Below are positions 8,026 through 20,126 of a stretch of DNA of 64,000 bases, in pieces. How positions within the stretch are numbered: the first letter of the stretch is position 1; the number at the start of each line of letters is the position of its first letter. The position numbers and the translations under genes are program-made. Under the pieces are notes generated by a model. It did not search any database. It worked only from the letters and a program-made list of their open reading frames with translations, and was not told the DNA's origin. Where the stretch lies: NCBI GenBank assembly GCA_034509755.1, contig CM067557.1, forward strand, positions 44,388,001-44,452,000, read 5' to 3'. The DNA is from Anisodus tanguticus. Its lineage: Eukaryota; Streptophyta; Magnoliopsida; Solanales; Solanaceae.

Positions 8026-10316
8026 TCAATCTGGCTTCTGCATTGCTGAGCATTTGCAGTTCGCCTGACAATCAGTTAGTACCTATAATCATAACATAAA
8101 TGTGTGAGAAATTTCAAAGACAAAATTTGTTAAACCTTATTATTGGTTTATGCTTCCATTATTATACCTTGTACTGTTTTTGGAGGCCTTTAATGTACTC
8201 GACAGCCAAGTCTAGCATGTCCGCGGTGTTTGTTTGCTGTCAACATGAATTATACACTTGGTAAGAATTCACTAAAAGAAGAAAAAAAAAGAGGAAGTGC
8301 TGAAATTGAAAGAAATCTACCTTGTCCATGTTGGGCACAAGCTCTTGTAGCTTTCTCATTCGTTCACTTATACGGGTTCTTCTCACCTGAATACCACCAT
8401 ATAGTTTTATCTCGCAAATTCTACTAACATACTTTTTGATTCATAATTGAACTTTAAACTTAGACTGCCTTGTTGGAAAATTTCAGAGATTGTTACAAAA
8501 TTTTGACAGCAATGAACATAAGAGTTATATATAAATATGTTATGTATGTCCTACCCTTTCTGCAATGCTCCTAGGATGAGTAGCACAACCACGTTTGGCG
8601 CGGATCTTACACGGAATAGTGTCTTGAAAATGCAATAACTTCTCCATAGCCACTATAGCAGCTGGTGTCTTTGGTAAACTTAAGTGGTGTGACAAAATTG
8701 GAGGCCGATTTCCAAGTTCTTCAATCTGGTTATATGAAAGATTTTCAATTCAAAATCAACATAACCTAACAAAAAAAGGCACCAAATTATAACCTACATT
8801 TACTCTCATCATACCTGAGCATTAGCAAAAAGCTTATTCCCCTCATTGTTTAACTCTCTTTTGTGGCCTGTTATAGTCTCCGGAAACTGTGAGGAATCAC
8901 TCCAAGATGTAAAAGGAAATCCGAGATTGTCATCATCAGGCATAGTTGCTATGCTGCTCTCATTATCGACCTCTGAGATTCGAGGCAACATTCCTAATGA
9001 AGATGATGTTCCTGCTGAGAAGATAAACTGATCTTTCAACCTGCTTGAAGATGGAATTGAATCTCCATTGGTACCATTTGCCGTTCTATAACCTCCAGCA
9101 CCGGCTTTTAACGTGCCATAGCCTGTAAATTTCCATTCAACCAATTACATAATCAGGACTAGGGAAAGAAGGTGGTGAGAAGCGGAAAAACCATTAAAGA
9201 AATGACTATTGTTCGTGGAGGTTCCTATTAGAAAGAATCCTTGGTTTTGGCAAACCGATCACAATTACAAATACGTGGCATAGCCTAAATTGTCATTCAA
9301 CCAACACAATTAGGGCTAGGGAAAGCTAAAAGATGGTGAGAAGTGGAAAAACCATTAAAAATTATTATTCGTGGAGGTTTATATAGAAAATTTCCTTGGT
9401 TCAAGCAAATCGACCACAATTACAGGTACCTGGGAGCATACCAATAGAATGAACAAAATACGAATTTGCTATTCATGTTTTTTTTTCGATCTTGTACCTT
9501 AGCATGTTGAACGCTTACCGAATCTTGAATCTTGAAAGTTCGAGTCTCTAAGGAAACTAATAAATGTTCTTATTTCATACTGATATAACTTATCCACTCA
9601 AACAGTAAAATAAAAATAAATAAGACTACCACCATCTATTCCAAAGAGATATATATGAGCAGGATCTAAATCAGGGCAAAACCAGAACATCAACATAAAT
9701 AGTCTTTTGACATTTATGCAACTGCTAGAAACTCTAATTCCAGACCATTGCTATGTTAACAAGAACTGAAAATATATAGTATAACAATACTTGAACTATT
9801 AATGAATGCACTCCTTTACCTACTTTTTAGAAAAAACAAAAGATATAGCCCACAAAATTTATAGTACTTTCCTAAAGAAGAACAACAAGAATATGAAACA
9901 GTACCATTTTGAGAATTGAGGTGAGAGAATAAGCCAGCTGGAAAACTGTTTTGCCTCATAAGATTTGATGCCAATTTGTTTTGACCCAATGAGCCCATCA
10001 CCCTATACCCACCACCCTCCATATTAGACCCCACATGAGCAGTAGTACTAGAATTTTGCCTTGGATATTGAGGTGGCAACTGTGATATACTAGTACTAAA
10101 ATTATTTGCAAACACTTTACTATCAAGTGAATTCTGAGACACCAACTGGTTATTTAAACCATCAAGATTGAATTTTGACACCAACCCTTTATTCTCAATG
10201 ACCATATTTCCATTATTTCCAACTCCATCAATGAAATTTTCAAGAAATGAACTTGGTACTGAACGAAACCTTAACAACCCAGATTTTTTCTCGTTTTTCT
10301 CATACTCTGAGTCCAT
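8026..10316 (-). CDS. bHLH transcription factor, FBH/bHLH130-type (6 exons, 354 aa)
   Basis: This is a DNA-binding transcription factor of bHLH group IX, to which the Arabidopsis FLOWERING bHLH proteins (FBH1-4, bHLH122/128/130) belong; those bind E-boxes and activate CONSTANS. The exons, in minus-strand order, are 10316-9905, 9122-8815, 8725-8555, 8386-8321, 8236-8168 and 8064-8026. All introns are GT-AG, and lengths sum to 1065 nt (354 codons plus TGA). The protein starts MDSEYEKNEKKSG, has the family N-terminal LLRFRSVPSSFLENF motif (about 14-28), a Gln/Asn/Ser-rich middle, and a basic region (KRGCATHPRSIAER, about 284-297). Helix 1 is VRRTRISERMRKLQEL (298-313), the loop is VPNMDK, and helix 2 is QTNTADMLDLAVEYIKGLQK (320-339). 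As in other family members, Arg replaces the first basic-region His of the H-E-R set, while the Glu that reads E-boxes is kept. No lesion is seen. A nuclear role is inferred from the family; the exact orthologue is not assigned. Confidence 0.95.
9111..9430 (-). repeat. Tandem duplication in intron 1 including the exon-2 splice acceptor
   Basis: Copy A (about 9111-9270) covers the first bases of exon 2 and the adjoining intron. Copy B (about 9271-9430) repeats the same order with some 20 percent divergence: CGTGGCATAGCCTAAATTG against CGTGCCATAGCCTGTAAATT, then CATTCAACC, GGTGAGAAG, CGTGGAGGTT and CACAATTACA. Copy B carries its own TTTAG acceptor (about 9288-9284). Splicing there would enter a frame with TAA about six codons in. 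Confidence 0.75.
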
Positions 10317-10354
10317 TTTTGAAAATAACTTTTTTATGCTTTCTCTTGAGCCAA

Positions 10355-10465
10355 TAGTCTTTCGGAAACAGTCTCTACCTTCAATATAGATGTAATGTCT
10401 GCGTACACTCTACTCTCCTCAGACATCCATTATGGGACACTGTGTATGTTGTTGTTGTTGAAGAT
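10355..10465 (+). mobile_element. TS-type SINE 3' fragment in the FBH-like leader
   Basis: Plus-strand fragment with the TS-type 3' body (CTTTCGGAAACAGTCTCTACC, GTCTGCGTACACTCTACTC) ending in TTGTTGTTGTTG. It lies 40-150 bp upstream of the bHLH start codon, in the opposite orientation, so it is in the 5' UTR or core promoter. Confidence 0.7.
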
Positions 10466-11027
10466 TATATGGAACAAGAATTAGAAGATAACTAACTCTT
10501 GTGAATCACCATTGAATATAAGTTAGAGTCTTTGTGTGAAACAGCTTGTTTGTTAAGCAGTATTGAGATTGAAATCTTCAACAACAAGCAATAAAGAATA
10601 GTTCTTTAAGAGGCTTTTAGTTTTAGAGATCTGTTAGCTTCTTTTGGAGTGTTTTTTCATGAAAGATAGAGTACCAAACTATAGGAAAAGGTGATGGAGA
10701 ATTTGGGAACTTTTTGTTGGGCAAAAATAAGTGGAGGCTGCAGAAACAGAATGACCTCAAAATTTGAACCAGCTGATTCCCATGACTGGAACCGGAGTAG
10801 ATTTTAATTTTAGGATTTCTGAATTTTAATTATCTAGATTTTACTTGTACATATTAAATATAGAGGCGAAGTTAAAATTAAAATAAATATGAAATTACTG
10901 AATTCGACCAACCACTTATTAGTTATACTCTAGCTCCGCCTGCATCCCCATTACTATTCTGTATAATAGAAAAAAAAATTATCTGTTAGAAATTAAACTC
11001 TTTGAATGTTTTGGTTGCATATTGTGG
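10466..11027. other. FBH-like upstream region, no gene seen
   Basis: Probable promoter and leader of the minus-strand bHLH gene. No unambiguous TATA box could be assigned. AT-rich, with no further element recognised. Confidence 0.4.
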
Positions 11028-11032
11028 GTTAC

Positions 11033-11660
11033 AACAATTGCAGAAACGGGAAGTAATTAAATATTATAAATTACTAGAAATGATAAACTAAATATTACAA
11101 CAAACTGGAATCAAGAACGTTACAAACTCCTTGTGATTTGCTGAGTCGAGTGATGTCACTTTGTCTTTAAGATAAGATTGTCCCCGTATATATCATTTTA
11201 CGTTGTCGGCAATAGTCTCCCAAGATACAACAACAACTTAACAAATGAGCAAAGGAGACTCAAGTGTTACTCTTGAAGAACTTTGAATAAAGTAAACTTG
11301 CTAGAGAGGAAAAAGAAGATTTCAGAAAATTATGTGAGTATTTCTAAGTGTTGAACAATTGAGCTAAAAGCCTCAATTTATAGTGTAAGGAGATAACCCC
11401 TCAACTAGCCAACTAATGGCCTTCAATAGGCATGTAATGACACTTATTGAGGGGTTACATTCAGCCAAATAATGGCTGAATTCATGTGCCAAATAATGGA
11501 GATTCAATGCTCCAAAACCAAATTTCAAAAGTCGAACTTTCCATTTCCCGTTGCGATTCTCGCTCTCCGAAGCGCTGCGGCTCCAAAACCAGCCCAAATG
11601 GCTGAATTCATGTGCCAAACATATGTGTGTTATAAGACTTTTGAAACATGTAGCCTTAGA
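11033..11660 (-). mobile_element. Solo LTR of a related copia family
   Basis: The minus-strand LTR shares with the long-LTR family the stretch ATACGGGG(A)CAAT...ACTCGACTCAG, the CAATAGTCTCCCAAGATA block and the GAGCAAAGGAGACTCAAG block, in the same order. It is flanked by CATAT at 11028-11032 and 11661-11665, a 5-bp target duplication. The terminal dinucleotide at the 11660 end is GA rather than the expected CA, presumably mutated. No internal region is attached. Confidence 0.75.
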
Positions 11661-13290
11661 CATATTGTGACATTGTATGGTTATAAATGTTTGTTTTTAA
11701 AAAAAAAAAATAAGTCAAATTATTTACAAATTTAGAAGAAGATAATTTTTTTTAACAAACTAAAAAGAAATAGGATCACATAAATTAAAATGGAGAAAGC
11801 AATTCATTTTGAATGTTGTCATGCATACAACAATAACATCGCCTCAATCACGAATAAGCTCGGGTCGGCTATATGTGTCCTTCTTCATTTAAATTCAACT
11901 CATATCATCATCATATCAAATGAAATAAAAGTAATAAAACAAGTTAATTTATGTATTAACATCGATGATAATAATATTAGAAGTTCTCTAAAAAGTCTAA
12001 AACCTATCTCCAACTAATAAATATCACATATATAGATTTTTTTCTTCTATTGCGCTATATATTTAGCTAAGTCTATATTGATTTCAGGGGCTTGTAGGTC
12101 TTTCGAACAAATTTATCATGTGATTTTAGGTCCACCTTATCCCCTTTTAATACCTTCACTCACCAAAGTTTTCCACCTAGAAACCGATGCATATATATGT
12201 CAAAGCGGGACATGACAAATCATTTCAAGAGACGTTCTCTTATTTTATCCTAAGGACGTACTATTTGCATCTTTTGACAAATATAACCATTTTTAGTCTT
12301 ATCTAATCAGCTTCTATTATGGAGTAACATGTATGGAAATAAATGGGAACTGCGCACAAAAGCTGACAGACTAATCGGGGTTCTTTTAGCAATCAACAAC
12401 TACAAATGCATTATGCTAAAGTAGTAAGGTAAAATAACTCATATATACAGCTCATACATTTAGTTTACAATCATGTAGTCTAATGTATCATCGGTATATA
12501 GATAATGTATAACTATATATAAACATTACATAGATTCTTTATATATAATGTATATGCCTTGTATAATCATGTTTAAACACACGAAACCAACTCAAAATTG
12601 CAGTTGAATATCAACAGTGTATGGATAAGTGTTGTCTTTCAATATAATTTTTTAAAATTTTATTTTTGTATTTCTCAATGTCTCACTGTACACACATATT
12701 CCTCATGTAATTTAGATATTTTTATTATTTTTATACTATTCAACACCTTATATACATTTTTATACATACACACATATATATACATTGAATATACTTTTTT
12801 ATATATTGAATACTTGAATATATACCAACAGAATGCAAAAAAATTTCAAACTTTGGCTTAAAAAACCAAATTGACGCATATACTTATGTAATTTCTTTCG
12901 CGAAGAGATTATCGTGCATGAACATTATTTTCATGATCGTTACCGAAAACGATTTGGTTCTACCGGACCTAATGTTGTTTGCAAATGCCAAGTGTGCACA
13001 CATATATAGAGAGAGAAGCAAGGGGCAACCCCAATATTCTAAGAGAACAAGAAAGGGGTAGAAAGAGAAAGAGATACTGGGAAGAGTGAGGGAGAGAGAG
13101 AAAAGAAAGAGAAAGAAAGAAAGAGAGATAAAATGAGGGGGAGCCTTAGGTAGTCGTCGATAAAGGTGACGACGAAGGTTGGAAGTACGCAGAAGCGAAG
13201 CAAGGTCTAAAGTGATTAGAATGGGTTATGCGGGTAAGTAATGGAGTATTGGGTTAAAATTGGAAATCTAGATGACCAATTGGTATCTAT
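11661..13290. other. Gene-free AT-rich stretch
   Basis: 11823-11915 is a fragment of a dispersed repeat (CAACAATAACATCGCCTCAATC...GGGTCGGCTATATG), related to 5685-5790. 12700-12820 is rich in ATA/TATA steps. 13005-13145 is a purine-only-like GA-rich tract. Two ORFs (11790-12017 and 12598-12861) have no recognisable features. Confidence 0.45.
13005..13145 (+). repeat. GA-rich low-complexity tract
   Basis: Irregular AGAGAG/GAAAGA repeats over about 140 bp. Simple-sequence DNA. Confidence 0.8.
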
Positions 13291-13717
13291 GAGTAATTAT
13301 CTCTTTTGTGCGGATTGCTCTTCAAAAGCATTGGTCTTTAATTTTTGTCACTCTAATCGTTGGTCTTTAATTTTTGCCCTTCACTTAAAAAATACCCTGA
13401 GGTTTCGGGTTCGAACCCCACTCAGTTAAAAATTTTAAAAAAAATCGCAAGGTAAAGTTTAAATTTGCAAGACAGAGTTTGCCTGCAATTTCTACCTTAT
13501 AAAACAGAGTTTGTCTTATGCCTGAAGGCAAACTCTGTCTTGCAAATTCAATCTTTGCATTGAGAATTTTTTTAAAATTTTTAACTAAGCGGGGGTTCAA
13601 ATCTAAAACTCAGTGTTTTAGGCGAAGGACAAAAAATTAAAAATTTTCAATTTGAGGGACAAAAATTAAAGACCACCCCGAAAGACGGACATTTGTGCGA
13701 ATTGTTCCAATTATCTC
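13291..13717. mobile_element. Foldback element with ~190-bp inverted arms
   Basis: The left arm (about 13291-13487) and the right arm (about 13521-13717) are inverted copies. Examples are TTGGTCTTTAATTTTTG against CAAAAATTAAAGACCA, GGGTTCGAACCCC against GGGGGTTCAAAT, and TTGCAAGACAGAGTTTGCC against GGCAAACTCTGTCTTGCAA. The arms are separated by about 35 bp. Non-coding; the ORFs in it are artefacts of the palindrome. Confidence 0.8.
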
Positions 13718-14162
13718 AAGTAGCAATCCTAAGTTTCTTTTACCATTCGGCCCAAAAACACATCAAAATGGGCTCAAATGATATCTACTAGTCAAGTGAA
13801 AGAAACAAAAAAGGAATTATAAAATATTGGTTCCCCTGCCCATTCCAATAAAAGAAATAAAGAATAGTAGCGAGTGGGAGAAGAATGTTTCCATGCAATT
13901 GGTTTGTCATTTATTAGCTAATTGCATGTTAGCTTCTAAATTAAATACTAAACATAAGTTAGTAATCTAGAAATTAGAGTGTTAATAACTTGTCGAAACT
14001 AGGTTTATTTGCCAAAAAAAAATGTTGAAACTAGTCTTTAAGGTAGCAAGCTCTACCTTAAGGCTGTCTTATAAGGTAGTTTGTTTCGTATATATTGTCA
14101 ATTCTTTGGAATAGTTTGTTTCGAAGCAGAAGAACTTGTTGAAGTAGTGTTCAATCAATAAC
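13718..14162. other. Intergenic, no gene seen
   Basis: AT-rich and without a recognised element. Confidence 0.4.
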
Positions 14163-14400
14163 ATGTCTATGCATAACCTTCACTAGGCCTTTGGGCTATC
14201 CATTTTCACCTGGACCAAATAGAAAATGAACAATGTCTTTGCATAACCTTCACTTAGCCCTTGGACTATCCATTTTCACCTGGCCCAAATAGAAAATGGA
14301 CAATGTCTTTGCATAACCTTCACTTGGCCCTTGGGCTAACTGATAATCTAGAAGGCCTTTGGGTTATCCATTTTACTAGGCCCAAATAGAAAATGAATCA
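14163..14400 (+). repeat. 70-bp tandem repeat, three to four copies
   Basis: GCATAACCTTCACT recurs at 14171, 14241 and 14311, a 70-bp period. A truncated fourth unit (GGCCTTTGGGTTATCCATTTT) follows near 14350. Each unit contains CCATTTTCACCTGG and CAAATAGAAAATG. Confidence 0.85.
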
Positions 14401-14659
14401 ATCAAAGTGACAACTTAAATGGGCCTTCTTTTTCTGACAATTGTCTACAAGTGATCTTCAATAGAGAGACAAACCTGATATTTGACGTACAGCACATCAT
14501 TGGTTCTCTCTCTCTGTGTACTAGTATTAAAAGTTACATTATTAAGAATGGCCCATTGGACCCATGATGTAAGATAGTTGTGCCTCTTGCTGTTCCTAAC
14601 ATTAACTTGTAGATATTATTGTCAATTCTTTATTGCTGGGCCTTCTTATGGGCTCCATA

Positions 14660-15062
14660 GGATCAAATTCACAAATAACCACTTTATAATCCCGTACTAA
14701 AAAATACCATTGTCGCGAAGTTTCAAATTTCATAGGTTAAACTCCAGAATATTGTTATTGATTTTCACATGGAACATTTGAAACTCCATGACAATGGCTA
14801 TTTTCAATTATAGTGAGGGGAAATGGCGGGCTAGCCCACACTGTTATGATCTATATATATAATAATTCTCTATGTCCCCTCAAGATAAATTTAAAAATAA
14901 CCACTTTTCAATTCTTGTAATTGAAAAATAGCTATTGTCATGAAGTTGAATTTGCACACATATACTGCCGGAAATTGTTATGAAACTTTATGAAACTCGA
15001 GCTCCGTTTTGTATTTTGATGTCTTATTTGCTAGCTACCGTGCTTCAAATTCTCTTCTTTTT
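14660..15062. repeat. Dispersed repeat with inverted halves
   Basis: The motifs AAAAATACCATTGTCGCGAAG and GACAATGGCTATTTTCAA are partly complementary, and a related segment follows at about 14885-14950 (AACCACTTTTCAATTCTTGTA...AAAATAGCTATTGTCATGAAG). This looks like an old MITE-like repeat; the boundaries are not resolved. Confidence 0.4.
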
Positions 15063-15063
15063 T

Positions 15064-15190
15064 TCGAGCCAAAGTCTATCGGAAACATTCACTCTACCCC
15101 ACAAGGTAAGGGTAAAGTTTGCTTGCATTCTTCTTTCAGATCCTATTTATGAGATTACACTGGATATGTTACTGTTGTTTGTTGAAATTT
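15064..15190 (+). mobile_element. TS-type SINE 3' fragment
   Basis: Contains GAGCCAAAGTCTATCGGAAAC, CTCTACCCCACAAGGTAAGG and GAGATTACACTGGATATG, ending in a TTGTTTGTTG tail. Degenerate plus-strand copy. Confidence 0.7.
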
Positions 15191-17730
15191 AAACTTCTAT
15201 GACCGTAATTATTTTTCAATTACAAGGCTAAAAAGTGGCTAGCTCACGCTAGTACTACGTTCCCTTTTAATGGGCCCAAAGTACATCTTTTTTCTTTAGT
15301 CTAAGTGTACATAACTTCATAATTCATTGTCTCCATTAATTCATTTGGTCCGTGAAGCAACAGCTGTATTTGGTTTAGTCATTTTCGGAGTCTGGCCTAA
15401 GTTTGTTTTCTTGTTTCCTAGGTGGGCCCAATGGTCCACTTTGGCAATACATCGCGGACCCATGTATATATCATTGCTAATATAAGACCAATTAATGTTT
15501 GGCTAAAAATAATTTACGGCACAAAAAGTCTGCTGAATTTTCTTCTTCTCTTAATTTTTTTTTAAAATAATTTATATGTAGGAAGAAAATATAGAATAAA
15601 TTTTGATTCATGCTCATTAAAACAACGAGTATTTTGTCAAAATAATACTAAATGAATAGGGTCCTGTGTTTATGATCTTAAGTGGGTGTGAACAGGGCCA
15701 AGCATCTCGACTCAACGATCACTTTTACACAAGTGAGACAGGCCCAATAGGCCCACTGTGCGAGCTAGGCAAGGGGATAATTTTCGTCCATTCTCCTTTT
15801 TTGAAATAGCTATTTACTAAACGGTTCTTTTTTTATTTTTCTGGCAATTTATGGATATTTTCTAGTACGGTCTAAATATCTTTTTGAGAAAAAAATAAAA
15901 ATGTTCTGAGAAAATATTAAGCTAAGATCTAATAGTTATAGACATTAGATGATAGTATATTATTTTGCCAGTTCCTAGAATTATATTTGCACAATTTTTA
16001 AAAATAAAAATAAAATAAAATAATGATTTTTTTCTTAAAAGAAAAGGATATTCGCATAAAACAGTTAACGGGGGACTTATGTATTATATTTTTTTGAAAT
16101 TGAGGGAAGAAATTATCTGGCAAGCCATTATTGTTATTATCATTATTATTATTAGAAAGAAATTCTGAGTTGTGTTACATTTTGAACTTGGATTTTTCTA
16201 GAGTGTGTGATGCGATAAAGCAATTATATATTTTGAATCATTGATCTTCTAAAAGATTTATTTATTTTTCATTTACACAGCTCCCACCAATGATTTATAC
16301 ACTTAAAAGTTGATATAATTTTTTATTCAATTTATGTGATACATTTTTTCCTTTAGTTGTTTCAGAGATAATAATGTCATTCTATATTATATGTAACATT
16401 AAAATAACTATATTTAAGCTTAATTATATAATTTATAATCACATACGTAATCTATGTGCTTGTTTCTATTGACTCGTTTTATTTATTTTTTCTTTTAAAT
16501 TTTTATATTAAAGTATATCACATAAATTGACATGATGCAGATATATAATATAGTTGTTAATTTTTGTACGACAGGACAATTCCACCTAAAGGGACCGATC
16601 TTTTTAAAGTTTGCATGATGTCTTTGTCTAAAAATCAACTTTTTCCCGTATGAAGTCTCTCTTTATTAAGAGGAACATTATTTTATCGAGATAGAAGACC
16701 GATTCCAACTCATCTACAAGATGTAATTAACTATCTTTATCTTAGTTACAAAATCAGGAATAATCCACACTGTGACAGAAATATCTTGAAGTAATGGGTG
16801 TTCACATACCGTTAAACATCAATTGACATAAGAAGTAACGTTTTAGTACTCAGATCGCCTGCCAGTGGAAGGTTTTCTGCGTTCACTCAATCTACGCACT
16901 TACGGTGCCTCTATCGAAGCAGAAAAATCAAAAATAGATTGTATCGCTTGCACAAAATTATGTGTATACATCGAGTAACTCTATCTCAACGGTTTGTGTA
17001 GCAATAAATCTCACTGCATTGATTGTGATCTATTGCGAATAATTCAATTATGGCAACCTCCTTCAGTCCCTCATTCAATCTAATCTACTAGCTCTAAGAC
17101 TAACTCAATGGGAGGAATCGTATCAACCTTATGGCTTTGCTTTCAACACTTCGAAGACTCAATAGTAATTATATCTCGTCTTTTTGTATCAATAGCCCAT
17201 CTTGTGCTATTAGTTTGTTTTAAATGCACTATTTTCACGAGTAACAAAAAAACATGTGATAAACCGAATGGATAACACTTACTCTACTAGAAGTGGATAT
17301 ATCATAGTTGTGAAATTGAAACCAACATATTTTACACGAAATATAGATATACATCACAGTTTGTAAGTGAACTTTTTTCATTTGCATCAATCTTCAATCT
17401 AATAATTGACTAAATAATCAAGCATGAATTAATGACATGATATGACTAATATGAGTTTAAATTTAGATCTCATAGTCCACTTATATGTATATTTCTAAGG
17501 TTCTCAAAAATTAATTTCATAATTTAAGCTTCTAGCTGGTGGAAGTATAAATACTTGTAAATGAAAGGGAAATTTCTCACTAAGACGAATAGGTTGACTT
17601 CATCATAATCTACGTAAACTATTTACTATTTGGTCAATCAAATTATTCCCTGTAAAAGATTCATCGAAATTTGTGAAAACCTCATTTATCAGAACTTTCG
17701 ATAATATATACGTTAGACTATTTTATACTA
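15191..17730. other. Gene-free stretch
   Basis: Long AT-rich DNA with no ORF of note. The segment 16560-17250 is less AT-rich and has an ordered look (CGCCTGCCAGTGGAAGG, TACGCACTTACGGTGCC), but I cannot match it to any family. It could be an old element fragment. Confidence 0.4.
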
Positions 17731-17971
17731 CTCCCGGATCAGAAATAGTGTCCATTTAGTCTTGAGTCAAAAATAGTGTTTACTTATCAAATTAAGAAAT
17801 AATTAACCTTATTTTTTCAGATTTGTCCTTATTAAGTGTTAGATGATCAAATTTTAATATCTATTTAATTATGGGTATTTTAATCAAATTATCTATTTTT
17901 ATTTAGGAGTTAATATTTTATTAAGGAAAGTGCAAATGGCTAAGTGATCACTCTTTTTTATCCGGAGGGAG
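17731..17971. mobile_element. Stowaway-type MITE
   Basis: 241 bp flanked by TA on both sides. The left end is CTCCCGGATCAGAAATAGTG; the complement of the right end is CTCCCTCCGGATAAAAAAGA. Non-coding AT-rich interior. Confidence 0.8.
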
Positions 17972-18547
17972 TACTACTAAATTTTGGTAATCCGCTACTA
18001 ATTGTGACAAAACAAGTTTTATGATAATTCTTCGGGAATTGAACTCCAACTTCTGCCGTGGAGATTGCTTTTAGCATTTTGTTAAATGAGGTTAAAATTA
18101 AATTATGGCATTAAATGATTCTATTTACCGTCAAACATTTTTATAATATTTTTATTTGCGTGAATGTTTTTAAACTGTTATATTAAAATATTTTTATAGA
18201 AAATATATAATATAACATAATATACATAAAAAATTGATTTAATTCTTTTAATAATTATAGTGAAATAGTGTATCGACTATGAGTGTAAAAGGGTCCCGCT
18301 TCACGTGAAGTACACGTGGTTAATGGCCCAGTGATATGGTCGTTATGGTGTTTGATTATGATCTTTTTGAAAATCATATTTACCAGAAGGATTTCTGTGG
18401 TCCAGTCTTTGAAAATACTACTACAACAACATACCAGCCTTTCAAAATGAGAGATAAAAAATAATTTTTCGAAGCAAAAAAAAAAGAAGGTAATTTAGAT
18501 TTTCTTGGACACTTCACTAATTAGCAGGCGTTTAGATGATATATATT

Positions 18548-18672
18548 TACAACAAACATATTCAGTAAAACTCCATAAAGTGAAGTCTGAAAAGAATAGA
18601 GTGTACGCAGACCTTATTCCTATCTTGGAAGGTACAGTGTTTGTTTTCAATAGAACCTCGGCATAAGTTGAA
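18548..18672 (-). mobile_element. TS-type SINE 3' fragment
   Basis: Minus-strand copy. On the plus strand it reads ACAACAAACATATTCAGTA, GAGTGTACGCAGACCTTATT, CTATCTTGGAAGGTACAG and AATAGAACCTCGGC. Degenerate. Confidence 0.7.
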
Positions 18673-19192
18673 ATTGAAAAAGATTTATTTGAAAATTAAT
18701 GTTATGTTTGATCATGAATTTTACAAATTGAAAAAATAAATTCAATAGTAGTGAATGTACCTCATTGTTTCACTTAAATACTTCTTAAATTCGTTTTTCA
18801 ATATTTCATTAATATTTTAAATACCTAAATTCAATATTTACAAATACTGGTGACTGAACCAGTACTTGCAAATGTTTAAATATTAAAATCTTGTTCCATT
18901 TTTCTTGCAAATTCAAATTTCTCATCATCCAAATGAGAAAATCATCAATACTCCAAACTAGACTCATTATTCAGAAATTATAACAACAAAACATTCACTC
19001 TTGGTGAATAAACATTATGTCAGTATTATGACCACTATTGCATATATATAATCATTTTATTATGTAGCTCTCAAACATGTTTTGCTTCTAAAAGGCCAAA
19101 CCTTTAAATTTTCAAATTGATATTTTTTTTACTTAAAAACTGTGTTCAATAACATGCACAATTATACCAACCACAAAATTAGAACTTCAAAA
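18673..19192. other. Intergenic, no gene seen
   Basis: AT-rich flank of the gypsy element. No recognised feature. Confidence 0.4.
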
Positions 19193-19197
19193 TCTTA

Positions 19198-19801
19198 TGT
19201 TTACCCGTAAAATGGTACAATTGAATTTGTATACGTGGTCAAGGACACGTGTATCTCAAATGACACATTTGATAATAATTTTAGATAAGATACATTGTAA
19301 TTAAGCAATAATAATATAACAGAAAGAAATGATTAGTATGGGCCTTGTGATGACTTTTGGGCAAAATTCTGACAACGTGTATGTAAGCACAAAGATTGAG
19401 AAAAAATGAATAAGTGTCTTGTATTCACTCGAATCTGATTGGTTACAATGAACAATGTGTTCTATTTATACATAAGCTACACGGGTACATAACCCACGAA
19501 ATATGCTCTCATTAAAACATGAGAATGAATGTTGTAATAATTGAAAAATCAATATCTCAATAAATACCATTAAAGTTCCATTGGAAGACGTATGACCGGT
19601 TTCAGTAACAACCGTCCATTGCATTTCAAACATTATTTCCACCCTTTCGAGCCACCGATGCCAAACATGCACGTGTTGCTCCTGGTACTGATTAAATGCT
19701 ACCAGTAATGTCTCAAGCTGATCTGGACTCGATTCAACATCAATCGCCATATGTCACACTATAATTCCTACAACTGTCTTATATGAATTTCGCCCTATAC
19801 A
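19198..19801 (-). repeat. 3' LTR of the gypsy element
   Basis: Begins (plus strand) TGTTTACCCGTAAAATGG and ends CTATACA. It matches 28690-29291 along its length, with scattered substitutions and small indels. The ORF at 19466-19750 is LTR sequence, not a gene. Confidence 0.95.
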
Positions 19802-20126
19802 GATAGTCCTCGCACTTATCGGGTGTAACTATCGTAAACTCGGGAAGTGGATTTGAACTCTCGATCGGACAAACCTCATACTTCAGCGGGAAATTTGAAT
19901 CATAATGATTACCAAACTTGTCAAACGTCACATCCATTCAATGTTTTGAAATGACGGCACCTAAACCATCGCTTTGATTGATGTGAATTGCAACATTGAT
20001 GGTGCACGTCTTTTCACCTCCAAAATGTTATATTTTTATAGCATAAATAGGAGGCCAAATCTCCTCACAAAAGGTAACTACAAACTTTACAACATCTTTC
20101 CTTCCTTCTTGAAATCTTCTACCATA

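Noticed and set aside
11373..11735. ORFs of 87-96 codons on opposite strands
   Set aside because: They cover an internal repeat of a solo LTR and mirror each other.
13241..13600. Plus and minus ORFs with a GGGTTCGAACCCC tRNA B-box-like motif
   Set aside because: Part of a long foldback; the B-box-like palindrome is present in both arms without an A-box at the right distance, so no tRNA gene is called.
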